Positions 39,621-49,644 of a stretch of DNA of 64,000 bases are shown in pieces. The stretch is from Marchantia polymorpha subsp. ruderalis (taxonomy: Eukaryota > Streptophyta > Marchantiopsida > Marchantiales > Marchantiaceae). The notes beneath the pieces are model-generated. The model was not told the DNA's origin. It was given only the letters and a program-made list of their open reading frames with translations, and ran no database searches. Location of the stretch: assembly GCA_037833965.1 (NCBI GenBank), contig AP031354.1, positions 11,076,001-11,140,000 of the forward strand, read 5' to 3'. Position 1 is the stretch's first letter. Each line of letters begins with the position of its first letter. Position numbers and translations under genes: made by a program.

Positions 39621-42600
39621 TGTGGTACCCCACTTTTGGCAATTTTGAGGAAATTAAAACATTTTTGGAAAACTGTACCCTGGCAGCATTGTAAATAGCC
39701 TTCGGTACATCAAAACGGAGTGAATTCGGATGATCGCGGGGATTCTCGAGGGATCTTGTAGAATCTGGGATTTGGGGTGCAGCAGTGAGGACAGGCACCA
39801 CCCTCCCTGCGAGCTCTGCAGTTAGGACCCCTACGACGCAAGGCGCCAAACCCGCCTTCGGAGGTTGCGTCCGCGGCTGTAGGGAAATCCTCCATAATTA
39901 GGTCAACCCTCGGGCGCCTTGACCAAGTTTGGGTCCCGTTGGAAAGAGCTCGACGCACTGATTCCAACGAGTCCAAGAACGCTTGGAATGGATGAGGACT
40001 TAGGGAGTTATCACTATTGGAAGAAACGGAGGCGGTCGCCTACGGCTGAAAGAGTTCGCCACCGGCGCGAATTCCGCCTACGCGGAAGGGGGAATCAAGT
40101 TTTGTCCTATGCGCGGACGAAGGCGTTCGCCTGTGCACAGGCGAAGTAGGGTTAGGGGAGGCGCGAAGTCCGCCTACGCACAGGCGACCGCCTGTGCACA
40201 GGCGCTTCGGCGTCAGCGGAAAATCCGCCTTGGGCCCTAGAAATGCGCCTTGTGAGGGAGAAAGTGTACGGCGCCTTCCGCGCCAGCGCAGCGCCGCGTA
40301 CGGCGGAAGAGCCGCCAGAGTAATCAAATCGGTACGGACCATGCGGACGGGACGGGTGGATGCGCTCTTGGACGGACGGAGTTGCGGCGGCGGAAGCGCC
40401 GACGGAGAGACAAGGAACGGACAGACTGGACGGAGACGGCTGACCACGGTCAACGCCTTCCGCGCCAGCGCGACGCCGCGCACGGAATTCGCCTGCGCAC
40501 AGGCGACCGCCTGTGCACAGGAGGATGTTCAAGTTCCGCGCCGGCGGAGCATCCGCCGAGGCTCCTGCCTGCGCACAGGCAGAAGTTGAACTTTTGTCCG
40601 GCATGCGGACACACGCGTCAAGGCAGAGAGGGATTGGCCGAGGGGCGGTACGAACAAGTGTACCGCGCAAGGCGGAAAACTCGCCTTCGGCGCTACGCCC
40701 CCATGACCGCGGGGTAATACGCTCGCGGAGTTCAAATCCGCCAATTCGAGCGTGAGAGTTTAATCGACGACGGCGGAGCGTGAAGCCGCGCGTGAGAGCG
40801 AAGACCGTTCCAGCGTACAGCCGGCGCGGCCATCAAGTGAGACGTTCTTCACGAGCAAGAGCCGACCATGACCTTCGACCGGGCGGCGGAGAACGTCCCA
40901 TTCTTGAATTCGCAATTCCAATCTCTTGTGCGCGCTGCGCCCATCCATCTGCTGGCTGCTAAACATTCTCGACGTCGTCGCACAGGAGATTTCTTGTTGA
41001 TTGAGGGAGAAGTGAATGCGCGTGATTTGGAATTGAGGGCGATTAGAGTTTGCCGAGAGAGAAAGAAGCTCGGGCGGTGCGGAAGTAGAATGAGCGGGCG
41101 AGCGAACCCCAGGAACGCAATGACGAGACCGAGCAGATTGCGGATGGTGCCACTTCGCCTACCACAGAACGGGCTGCGCGCTTTCGAGGAGCGCTTAATA
41201 GCAAGGAAGCTCGATTTCTTGCTATGGGGATGGAACTACATCTGTGCGAATATGGTGCGCGAGTGGCTAGAGCCACAGGGACCACCCTCGCGCGGATTGC
41301 GTCCGCATGTTGATCGGTGGACAGTCCAAGATTGGGCGCAGGCGTTGGGAAGATGTGCTGGCATGCCAGGGCATCTCCTTTTCGACAGTGAGAGCATCAA
41401 GGTGACCAAGCAGGAAGAGGCGCAATTTGTGGAGCTATTCAAGACCGGGAGGTCTACCAAGAATGGGTACAGGACCCGTGATTACAAGGATCGATTTCGC
41501 CGGACTTTGTCCGCGGCGCTGATGCAATTACTGCAGCCGCACCGCGCCTGCTACATCACATTGTGGCAGGTCTCTTTCGTGGAGTGCGTCATCGAGGGAA
41601 CTCCAATTCACTGGGCGAGCATCCTGCACAGGGTGATGCGACAACACGCGTTTGAGGAGAAGGGGGGAACTCTAAACCATCTTTCTCCTTTCCTCATCAA
41701 TTTTTATCGACAGCGGAATTGTTTGACAGCGGCGGAGCTTGAACATTTTCCGCCATTGTCCATCGACCATCCCGGGAAGTATGTGCGGGAGAATGAGGTC
41801 GACACTGATGCAGAGGAGTCACCGACTTCTACCCCATCAAGACGGAGGGACGAAGGGAGACACACTCCTGCAACACGAGTGCCGCGGAAGCGGCGATGGA
41901 GGGAAGAGTCTGAAGAGGAGCAGCATCAAGAACCCTCTGCTCCCATTCGACTGCGGCCGCTGTGCGAGCCATACAGCCGGCCGAAGCAGAAGGCACGCAG
42001 ACTGGTGTTACCAGCCGACAGTGCGGACACGGCGACGATTGCGACGGAGAAAGGAAGTGCGTCGCCAGAGAGGCATGAGGAAGCGCGGACGACCGCAGGA
42101 GCGACGGGCCACGCTGCAACCTCGACGGGAGAGAGGCCGCCTACGGGCCAAGGGCCTCCGGAGTTACCACGTGCGACGCGGACAGATGTTCCGTTTGCGC
42201 ACAGACGAGTTTCCGCGGACGGACGAGCCTCCGCGGACAGGCGATCACAAGTGGACGTGGATCTACGCTTACGCGTGGGAAGGAGCAGTCCGCCTGTGCA
42301 CAGGCGCTCACCTGTGCACAGGACACCTCCACACGTGCCGCCTGTGCACAGGCAAGAATCACCCCCGTTCCAACGTAGGAAGGGGAAGGAGCCGGCGGAA
42401 GAACCGCCTACGAGACACCGGCCCTCGGGGCCAGACCCTCCGGCGCACCACGCGCCGCAATTTGCGCCTTCGGCGCCAGGGCCTTCGAGCCGAGGAGATA
42501 CGAGCAGGGAGCGTGCGGAGGCCGCACCATCGGCGGGAAGTCCGCCGATAGATGCGCCTTCGGCGGTAGGGCCTATAGGCCAAGGGACATCGGGCGAGCG

Positions 42601-44037
42601 GCCCCCGGCCATGTCGCCTTCGGCGATGGATGTCCGCGGCGCTACGCCTGCGGCGGACAAGGCGCCGGCAATTGCGCCTGCGCACGGGCCGGGCACAGCC
42701 CCCACGGACCGATCAAGGGAGCAGCAACAGACGGAGGAGCGGAGTGACTGTCCGCGGGATGGAATTTCGATGCGCGATGCGCAATCAAACCCCGCGCAGC
42801 CAACCTCCGCTCGATCGCCTTCGGCGGCGGGCGACGGCGGCAGAGAGGACGCGGAAGACAATCAACAAGCGAGCGACGGGGATGCCGCACGGGTACATTC
42901 GCCTTCCGCCTTAGACATTTTGGCGACGAGCAGCGAGGCTGCAGCCGGGCCTTCGCAGGCAGCACACGTCGATGACGTGCAGCCCCACTCGGGGCAGTCG
43001 CCGACGCAATCAATGGCGACTGAAATTCTCCACTCGGATGATGACGACGGAGGCTCCACGGAAGAAATGTCAGGAGCAGAAGACACCGAGGAGGAGGAGG
43101 AGGAAATTGTTGGAGCGCCGGCGGCGGCGCTCTCTGAGCAGGTGATTCCGTTGCTGAGGTACTTGGATCGCAAGGTCGATAAATACGCCGACCCACTCCA
43201 GCCGGGATCTTACATCGAATTAGTGCGCAGGCGGACTCGCACTAAAGTCCACACCAGCAAGCTATTAGCTAGAGTGGACCAGGAGTTGAGGGAATTGAAG
43301 GAGAAGCATGCATGCTTGTGGGGTCAGTATAAGCTTAATCAGAAATTCTACAAGCACTCCGAGAAGATGAAGGATGAGAAACTGGACGAGCTCACCAAGG
43401 AGCAGGTGAAGGTCAAGGAAGCACTCATTTCTGAGCAGGCCCAGAATCGGATTTTGTCAGAGGAGCTCGTGCGACAGACGCGGTTGTTGGAACAATGTCA
43501 GCTCGCACGGCAGGCGGATGAAGAGTTAATCCGCAGGTTACAGTCAAAGTGTGGCGAATTGAGAGCGCAACGTGCTGAAGCCGAATCGCAATTAGTGATA
43601 ATTGAAGAGGATCGCAGGAAGGAGGCGGATCACACGAAGGTGGAGACGGCGAGGCGTGTCGCCCACTGTCTCAAGGGCTACGCCCACTGGGAAGTGAAGG
43701 CGCAGGAGAAACTCACACTGCGTGAGTTGGAATTGCGCGCAGCCGGGTTGTTGTCAGGCGACAGTAGGAGTCGGCGGAAGGTAGCAAAGAAGCTCGATGC
43801 CTTTCTGTCGAAGGCACAGGATACCATGTCCGCCCTCGAAGTGGAGGTGTCCGCGGCGTTGCAGCGTTTGGGACTGCGCAGTAGAGCGGAAGATTGGCAG
43901 GGTAGGGAGTTAGTGCGCGGCAGTCGGCCGCGCAGGAGACGTAGTACAGGTTCCGCGGAGTGTAGTGTAGCGTGGTTCCGTGCAGGCGTGTAGCGTAGTG
44001 CAGTGTAGTGCTAGGTAGGACTTAGAAGGTATAAAAT
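39621..44037 (+). mobile_element. LTR3 (3' LTR), first part
   Basis: Colinear with 28443-32859 of LTR2 without indels (constant offset 11178). The differences seen are single bases, for example at about 40001, 41437, 41643, 41952, 42349, 43546 and 43882. It ends within the TATA box, where the family-2 solo LTR has inserted. Confidence 0.93.
40868..43993 (+). CDS. ORF-L, intact copy in the 3' LTR
   Basis: 1041 codons, the same frame and domains as the copy at 29690-32815, with about four amino-acid differences (P/L in the IRPRPL segment, Q/H near PPVxRQESPP, E/K in the coiled coil at LQSxCGE, R/S at GLRxRAEDW). This copy lies downstream of pol on the genomic RNA and so would be the one carried by a full-length transcript. 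The LTR's own TATA box is downstream of it, so it needs either a U3-internal promoter or expression from the genomic or a spliced RNA. Confidence 0.85.
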   Translation: MTFDRAAENVPFLNSQFQSLVRAAPIHLLAAKHSRRRRTGDFLLIEGEVNARDLELRAIRVCRERKKLGRCGSRMSGRANPRNAMTRPSRLRMVPLRLPQNGLRAFEERLIARKLDFLLWGWNYICANMVREWLEPQGPPSRGLRPHVDRWTVQDWAQALGRCAGMPGHLLFDSESIKVTKQEEAQFVELFKTGRSTKNGYRTRDYKDRFRRTLSAALMQLLQPHRACYITLWQVSFVECVIEGTPIHWASILHRVMRQHAFEEKGGTLNHLSPFLINFYRQRNCLTAAELEHFPPLSIDHPGKYVRENEVDTDAEESPTSTPSRRRDEGRHTPATRVPRKRRWREESEEEQHQEPSAPIRLRPLCEPYSRPKQKARRLVLPADSADTATIATEKGSASPERHEEARTTAGATGHAATSTGERPPTGQGPPELPRATRTDVPFAHRRVSADGRASADRRSQVDVDLRLRVGRSSPPVHRRSPVHRTPPHVPPVHRQESPPFQRRKGKEPAEEPPTRHRPSGPDPPAHHAPQFAPSAPGPSSRGDTSRERAEAAPSAGSPPIDAPSAVGPIGQGTSGERPPAMSPSAMDVRGATPAADKAPAIAPAHGPGTAPTDRSREQQQTEERSDCPRDGISMRDAQSNPAQPTSARSPSAAGDGGREDAEDNQQASDGDAARVHSPSALDILATSSEAAAGPSQAAHVDDVQPHSGQSPTQSMATEILHSDDDDGGSTEEMSGAEDTEEEEEEIVGAPAAALSEQVIPLLRYLDRKVDKYADPLQPGSYIELVRRRTRTKVHTSKLLARVDQELRELKEKHACLWGQYKLNQKFYKHSEKMKDEKLDELTKEQVKVKEALISEQAQNRILSEELVRQTRLLEQCQLARQADEELIRRLQSKCGELRAQRAEAESQLVIIEEDRRKEADHTKVETARRVAHCLKGYAHWEVKAQEKLTLRELELRAAGLLSGDSRSRRKVAKKLDAFLSKAQDTMSALEVEVSAALQRLGLRSRAEDWQGRELVRGSRPRRRRSTGSAECSVAWFRAGV

Positions 44038-47000
44038 TGTAATAACCCACCAAAGGCTAAAACTGCAGTATGGTGGTAAAAAGATCGAACCCACAGGGAC
44101 AGAGGCAACACACAGAGTAAAAGTGTCACGTTTAACAGACTTTTGGTAGAGTTTGAATTCTAGGCGACTGTCACTCCCAGAAATACTGTAGTGCTCGACT
44201 CGGAGGCTCGACTCGGAGGAGGAACTCAACTCGGAGGATGCTCGGAGGATGCACGGTACAGCTTGGTCACTCAACACACACACACACACACCTGAAACTG
44301 GCAAAAAGCACAACTCGGAGGTCGGTCAGGACCTCCGCTTCGGATTTCAGGAGGAAAGTGTCTCGTAAGTTCACTCAGAGGTTCTGCAGGAAGTGCCTTC
44401 CACTCCGGCTTTTACTGCCCTTCCGCCAGGAACTAGCGGGGGTACCCGGACTGGACTTCTCACTTCGGAACGAAGCCTCTACGTACGCCGTGGACGTCAC
44501 CCTCGACTATCACACAAAACGCAGGGAGTGCAGACCCGACTGAGAACTTACTGAAAACACGATCCAGTAACACACACAACCTGAATTACAAACCAAGGTT
44601 TACACGAAGTAATGAAACTTCACATTGGCATTCAGGGGAAACTTCCCGTAGGAGTACAATCAGGATATGTCACTCGAAGGAGTAAGGGGGAACTGTTCAA
44701 GTATCTAACTCGCAGCCGGCTCTGAGTATCAGAAATCACCCGCAGGTGCAGATCCGCACTACTCAAGTCTCTAACCGGGTACTAGCTCTGAACATTCAGC
44801 CGAAGGCCTTCAACTACAACATACGGTAACTTCGCTATGCTGCAGCTTCTCTACGTGGTGCCAGGACCAAAATGCACAAACACGCCAAGAAAGTGAGTTC
44901 CTGATCTGCACTTCCGAAACTGGAAGAGTCCCAAGGCAAAACGCCTTGATCTACTTTATACTCTCAAAAGATCCTAACTAGCACTACGCTATCCTATCTA
45001 CCACTCGCAGTATCTGCGCGAAACCAAACTACTCTACTGCACTCGGCAGATCCGGTGCTGCGCCTCCTGCGCGCCGGACTGCTGCGCTTACTGTCTCTAC
45101 CTTGCCAGTCTTCCGACCGGCTGCGTAACCCCAGGCGTCGGAGCGCTGCAGTGACTTCCGACTGCAAGTGCGCCATAGTGTCGCGCGCACCCGACAAGAA
45201 AGTTTCTAATTTCCTCGCCACTCGCCGCCGACTCCGACTGTCACCTTCCGTCAAGGCCGCCGCCCGAAGCTCGAACTCCCGGAGGGTAACCCTCTCTTGA
45301 GCTGCCACCTCCCAATGGGTGTATCCGTTTAGACAACGAGTCACCCGTGCCGCCAACTCTCCTCGTGCCCTGCAGCTGCTCTCCACCTCTGCCAGCTGCA
45401 TTTCTAAATCCGCACGTTGTGCCCTCAAATCCGAGCACTCGGTTTGCAAGTTGCACAACAACTCCTCATCCTCCTTGCGGGCTCTTTGACTTTCCTCTAA
45501 GGCGCGCGTCTGGCGCGCAAGCTCGGCTGCTAGGACGTCGTTCTGTCTCCGCTCCTCCTGCAGTTCCGACTCGATCTTTGCCCGTATTAGTTCGGCCTCC
45601 GCCTGACTCTTCGTCGCCGCATCCTCCTTCTGCTGCTGCAAGGCTTGGTACAGCTTCTGGGTGACCGCCAGGTGTTGTCTGAGGGCGGTGTTCCTTTCCA
45701 CATATACTTGGCAACTAGAGGCCCACTTTGCCACCTTGATCCTCGTCCTTCGCCTGATAGTCTCCACATAAGACTGCGGTTTTAAGGCACTTCCGTATTT
45801 GGATGTCTTGCGATCCAGATATCGTAGGAGTGGAACTATCTGTTCGCACAGCACCCCTGTTGGCGTTTTCTGCACCGACTCCTCTTCTTGCTCTTCCGAG
45901 CTCGTCTCATCCTCAGTCTCGAGGATTTCAGTCGCCACCGAATCCCTTGGCGACTCCCTGGAACTGTGGCGCGCAGCAGCTTCTGCTGCGACTGCTGCTC
46001 CACTGCCTGCTAAAATATCCAGGGCAGTGGGAGATCCCACTGCTTGAGCCCCTGTTCCGGCTCGATCTTCGGTTTGTGAAGGGGTCGACGCCGCAGTGAC
46101 TTTTGTCACTCTTGCACCGCCCGCTTCTGCTGCCTGTCCTTCCGGCGCAATCTGCGCGGAAGGTGTCCTTGCTGAAGGTGCGTCCGCCGAAGGCGTCCGC
46201 ACACTGGTCGTTGGCCTCATCCGTCTCGCAGTCGGCGAATCCGGCTGACTCTCTGTTGTCCGACTCGCAGTCGGCCGACCAGCAGTTGTCCGACTGGGAG
46301 TCGGATACACCCTGCGCGTCTTGACTCCACTTGGCCTGCTTGTTGGGGGCGTTCTTCCAGAAGTGCCTTCCGCCGAAGACGACCCTCTGAGGATTGTTGG
46401 CTCGTCAGCCAAACTCTCTTCCGCTTCCGGCCTGCTGTCCGGTTCAACGCGCCGTTCAGTTGGCCTTCCTTCCGCTTGTCGACCTTCAGTCATCCGACTC
46501 GCAGTCGGCCGATCGTCAGTCCGTCCATCTCCTCCCGAAGGCCGTGGTGCCTTCTGTGCAGAGGTTTCTGCCGTCTTCCCTAGGACCTGAGCAATTATCT
46601 CTTCCTGTGTGAGATTCCGCCGGGTCGGAGTTCGCCTGGTCTCCTCAGTAACAGTTGGCATTCTGCGTGCCCTCTGTTTTGGTCGACTATGAGGCTCGGG
46701 GGTGGGCCGACCACGAGTCGGCGCAGCTGGTACTTCCGGCTGCCTGTCCTCAGGTCTCTCATCCCACTTCCGCTTGCGCGGAATGCGCTCACTTCGACGT
46801 TCTTCTGCTGCTCTGGCTGGAGCCGGAGCCGGAGGCGTACTGGCAGGTTCCTCGTCCGGATCCGTGTCTACTTCGGCCTCCCTCGAATATCTACCTGGAT
46901 AAGACCGGCTCAGCTGCGGAAACCGAGTTTTCTCAGCATTCGTCAAACATCCCATCGCCCGGTAAAACACGATTAAGTAAGGCGATAGATGATTGAGCGT

Positions 47001-48903
47001 TCCTCCCCTCTCTTCTTGCGCATGTTGGCGCGTCACCTTCCACAGGAGCCGTGCCCAATGCACCGGAGCTCCTGACAACACTAGCTCCACGAACTCTACC
47101 TGCCAACCATGCATGTAAGCGGTCTTGGTCGGCTGCAATATCTGCAGCAATGCTGTCGCGACATTTCTCCGCAATCGATCCTTGTAATCCCGAGTCCGGA
47201 AACCGTTCTTGGGATGTCTAGCCACCTTGAAGAGCTCATTGTAAGAGACTTCTTCCTCCTGGGACACTTTCACGCTGTCGGCCTCGAAGAGGAGATCCCC
47301 TTCCTCGCCGGCACACCTGCCCAACACCTGCGCCCAATTGCAAATTTCCCATCTCTCTGGGTGTGGGCGAAATCCGCGAGAAGGCTTGTGTCTCTCTTGC
47401 AGATACTCGCGCACCATCTCCGGACACGTCCAATTCCACCCCCAGAGGAGAAAATCGAGCTTCAGCCTCGTCGGCCACTCTTGAAATGCGCGTAGACCGA
47501 TCTGCGGCACCCTGAGTGGAGACACTCGCAGTTGGGGAACCTTCGACATTGCGTTGCCTGCACACACAAACGTTCTCCCTTTCGCTCACTCTCTCACAAT
47601 CGCCACTGCGCGTCGGCCACTCAAGCACGGACTGCTCACTCTCTCTGCGCTCGTTCAAGATCGCTACTCCCAATTCTTTCAAGGTCCGCCAAGATCCTTG
47701 TGCAACTCGTCTCCGCACTCTCTACTCTCACTGCAGGTCGCTCCGCCCTTGCGCGTAATCTTGGAACTGGAAATTGTAAAGTCAAGAATGAGAGAATGAG
47801 ACTGGAGCGCAGTCTTTTCTTCTCCGATTTCAAGAACGTCCAACGTTCTTACTGGTTGCAACGTACGCAGCCGGCTATACGGCTTAACGGTTCGCCCTTT
47901 GCATGCGCGAATTCACGTCTCCGCATTGCGCGCATTCGCATGCTTAAACGTTGAATTCTCCCGCCGCCGCCACCTTCCGGACTCGAGTCCGCTGCAGGGT
48001 ATACGTCGGCCCTGTTGTCTTTTCCTAACCCGCCCTTCTCCGGAGGCGTGTCGCCGCTGGTGCGTTCATTATCCGTCGGCGCCTTGCTGGAGGCGCACAT
48101 CCAGCCGGAGCGAATTACGCCGGCGCGCAGTCGTACCGCCTATCTTGTCCTTTATGCCTCGTCCGTTGCTGCCAGCGCATATCCGTCAGCGCAACTCATG
48201 CCAGCGCATCCGGCCGTCAGCGCCACGTCGGAGGCGTACATCCGACCGGCGCTTTCCTTCCATGAACAGCCGCCAAGGGCGCTTCCGACTCTGAGTTGGT
48301 TTCCTCCTGTGAGCGCGCGATTCCGCCGAAGGCGCATCGCCGAGGGCGTACGGGAATCCTTTCCGGCTGTGAACCCTAGCGCGAACGGCGCATGTCCGGC
48401 TACGAGTTTTCCGACGCTCATAACTTCTCCATTCCTGATCCATCTCCGGCGCTCTTGGACTCGTTAGAACGAGCGTCCCGAGCTCTTTCTAATGCAACTT
48501 CAACCAACTGGATCTACCGTGTATCCCGATTGTTATGAAGGTTTTCCCTTTCCGCGCTAGCGGCGCTTCGCCGAAGGCGTACTCATGGTCGGATGCCTTT
48601 AGAGGTCCGGGCCCTTCTCCTGACGTCTTTTAGCAAAACCTCCTCCTGAGGTGTCTGCGCCGGAAGCGTAGCTTCCTTATACGCTAGAGGCGCGTGAGTA
48701 GAGACACCTCAAAAGGAGCTTTTGCCGAAGGCGCCGAAGACGTTGGCGTTGGTACATCCGACTACGTGATTCTTTGTGCCCTCGTGACGATCTCATCAAT
48801 CCACTCTATTTAGCGTACCCTTCTCTAGCTACAAACACTGCTTTGGTACTAGTTTTCTAAAATTGTTTAAATTCTGCAAAAAAACAAAAAGCGTGTTACC
48901 ACA
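44038..48903 (-). mobile_element. Family-2 solo LTR, complete, 4866 bp
   Basis: Minus-strand unit starting TGTGGTAACACGC (at 48903) and ending GGTGGGTTATTACA (at 44038), flanked by AAAAT. It has no gag or pol. It keeps the same plan as LTR2: hairpin module (about 48410-48545), ORF-L, TATA and hairpin (about 44930-44965), (CA)n tract (about 44274-44291), terminal module. One copy of the R-U5 direct repeat appears to be lost by deletion (junction near 44575). It probably formed by recombination between the two LTRs of an inserted element. Confidence 0.9.
44994..47567 (-). CDS. Family-2 ORF-L, intact
   Basis: 857 codons; the start is probably the second Met (MSKVPQLRVSPLRVP), which aligns with other families. 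The N-terminal domain is conserved with the 1041-codon protein (LDFLLWGWNWTCPEMVREYL, NWAQVLGRCAGEEGDLLFEADS, FRTRDYKDRLRRNVATALLQIL, LNHLSPYLIVFYR). The middle is different in sequence but likewise Arg/Ser/Thr/Pro-rich, with repeated TASRTTESQPDSPTARR-type units. Then follow an acidic run (SSEEQEEE), LLRYLDRK, a long coiled coil (QEERRQNDVLAAELARQTRALEE...), and RRRRSTGSAECSRVVWFRA. Function unknown. The frame is open although it sits in a solo LTR, so the insertion must be young. Confidence 0.82.
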   Translation of the reverse strand: MCAGNAMSKVPQLRVSPLRVPQIGLRAFQEWPTRLKLDFLLWGWNWTCPEMVREYLQERHKPSRGFRPHPERWEICNWAQVLGRCAGEEGDLLFEADSVKVSQEEEVSYNELFKVARHPKNGFRTRDYKDRLRRNVATALLQILQPTKTAYMHGWQVEFVELVLSGAPVHWARLLWKVTRQHAQEERGGTLNHLSPYLIVFYRAMGCLTNAEKTRFPQLSRSYPGRYSREAEVDTDPDEEPASTPPAPAPARAAEERRSERIPRKRKWDERPEDRQPEVPAAPTRGRPTPEPHSRPKQRARRMPTVTEETRRTPTRRNLTQEEIIAQVLGKTAETSAQKAPRPSGGDGRTDDRPTASRMTEGRQAEGRPTERRVEPDSRPEAEESLADEPTILRGSSSAEGTSGRTPPTSRPSGVKTRRVYPTPSRTTAGRPTASRTTESQPDSPTARRMRPTTSVRTPSADAPSARTPSAQIAPEGQAAEAGGARVTKVTAASTPSQTEDRAGTGAQAVGSPTALDILAGSGAAVAAEAAARHSSRESPRDSVATEILETEDETSSEEQEEESVQKTPTGVLCEQIVPLLRYLDRKTSKYGSALKPQSYVETIRRRTRIKVAKWASSCQVYVERNTALRQHLAVTQKLYQALQQQKEDAATKSQAEAELIRAKIESELQEERRQNDVLAAELARQTRALEESQRARKEDEELLCNLQTECSDLRAQRADLEMQLAEVESSCRARGELAARVTRCLNGYTHWEVAAQERVTLREFELRAAALTEGDSRSRRRVARKLETFLSGARDTMAHLQSEVTAALRRLGLRSRSEDWQGRDSKRSSPARRRRSTGSAECSRVVWFRADTASGR

Positions 48904-48908
48904 AAAAT

Positions 48909-49644
48909 AGTTCCAGGCGTTTTGCCTGGGGTTCTTTCCCATCAGAAGTACAGATCAGGAACCCATTTCCTTTGCGTGTTTGTGTCCTTGAGTTCTGTCA
49001 CCACGCACGAGGAGTTACAACTTAGCGTTCCGCATTTTGTAGCTGAAGGCCTTCGGCCGAATGTTCAGAGCTAGTACATTGGTTAGAGACTTGAGTAGTT
49101 CGGAACTGCACCTGCGGGTGACTGCCGATGCTCAGAGCCAGTGACTAGTTAGATACTTGAACAGTTTCGCCCCTACACCTTCGAGTGTTTCTTTCTGATT
49201 GTACTCCCTTGGGATTTTTCCCCTGAATGCCAAAGTGAAGTTTTGCTACTTCGTGTAAGCCTTGGTTGTAAATTCAGGTTACGCTGTAGCAGGTGCCTTG
49301 AGGGTAACCCTTGTAGTATTTCTGGGAATGACAAGTGCCTGAGAATTCAAACTCTTCAATAGACTGTTGTTGTGTTACTGGAATGTTTCTCAGTGAGTCC
49401 TTCAGTGCGGACCTGTGTTCTCTGCGCGTTTTGTGAGTTGAGAGTGTTGTTCACCGCGTCTGAGTGACTTCGATCCGAAGTAGGCAGTCCAAACCGGGTT
49501 TCCTACACTAGCAGCAAGCTAGTGGAAGTGTTGTAAAAGCCGGAGTTGGAAGTCACTACCCGCAGCTTTGCCGAGTGTGCTCGCGAGAGACTTTCCCCCT
49601 GAAATCTTGAAGTAGAGGTCCTAACGGATCTCTGGGTTGTGTTT
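48909..49644 (+). mobile_element. LTR3, second part, truncated
   Basis: Continues LTR3 after the solo LTR (equivalent to 32860-33595 of LTR2) with only a few base differences. It stops at GGTTGTGTTT; the last 226 bp, including the (TG)n tract and the TTATTACA end, are missing. Two unmatched bases lead into an inverted LTR. Confidence 0.9.

Larger units (their letters stand above)
44033..48908. repeat. 5-bp target-site duplication AAAAT around the solo LTR
   Basis: AAAAT at 44033-44037 and again at 48904-48908 flanks the 44038-48903 insert. LTR2 has this sequence once (32855-32859), as part of its TATA box. A 5-bp duplication is what LTR-retrotransposon integrases make. Confidence 0.93.
28443..49644 (+). 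mobile_element. Complete Ty3/gypsy (Athila/Tat-like) element with giant ORF-L LTRs
   Basis: Order: 5' LTR 28443-33821, primer site 33844-33861, gag-protease 33908-36742, UAG readthrough site, RT-RNase H-integrase to 39583, polypurine tract 39608-39618, 3' LTR 39621-49644 (interrupted by 44038-48903 and lacking its last 226 bp). Gag, pol and both ORF-L copies are uninterrupted. The LTR pair differs at about nine positions that I could spot over about 5.1 kb, so insertion was recent. No flanking target duplication can be read: the 5' side is the tandem partial copy and the 3' end is truncated. The RT segments GILLGHRVSADGIAVD and LRAFLGHVGYYRRFI, the VNGWRLKKYH end and the lack of a chromodomain point to the Athila/Tat side of the family. 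Confidence 0.9.
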
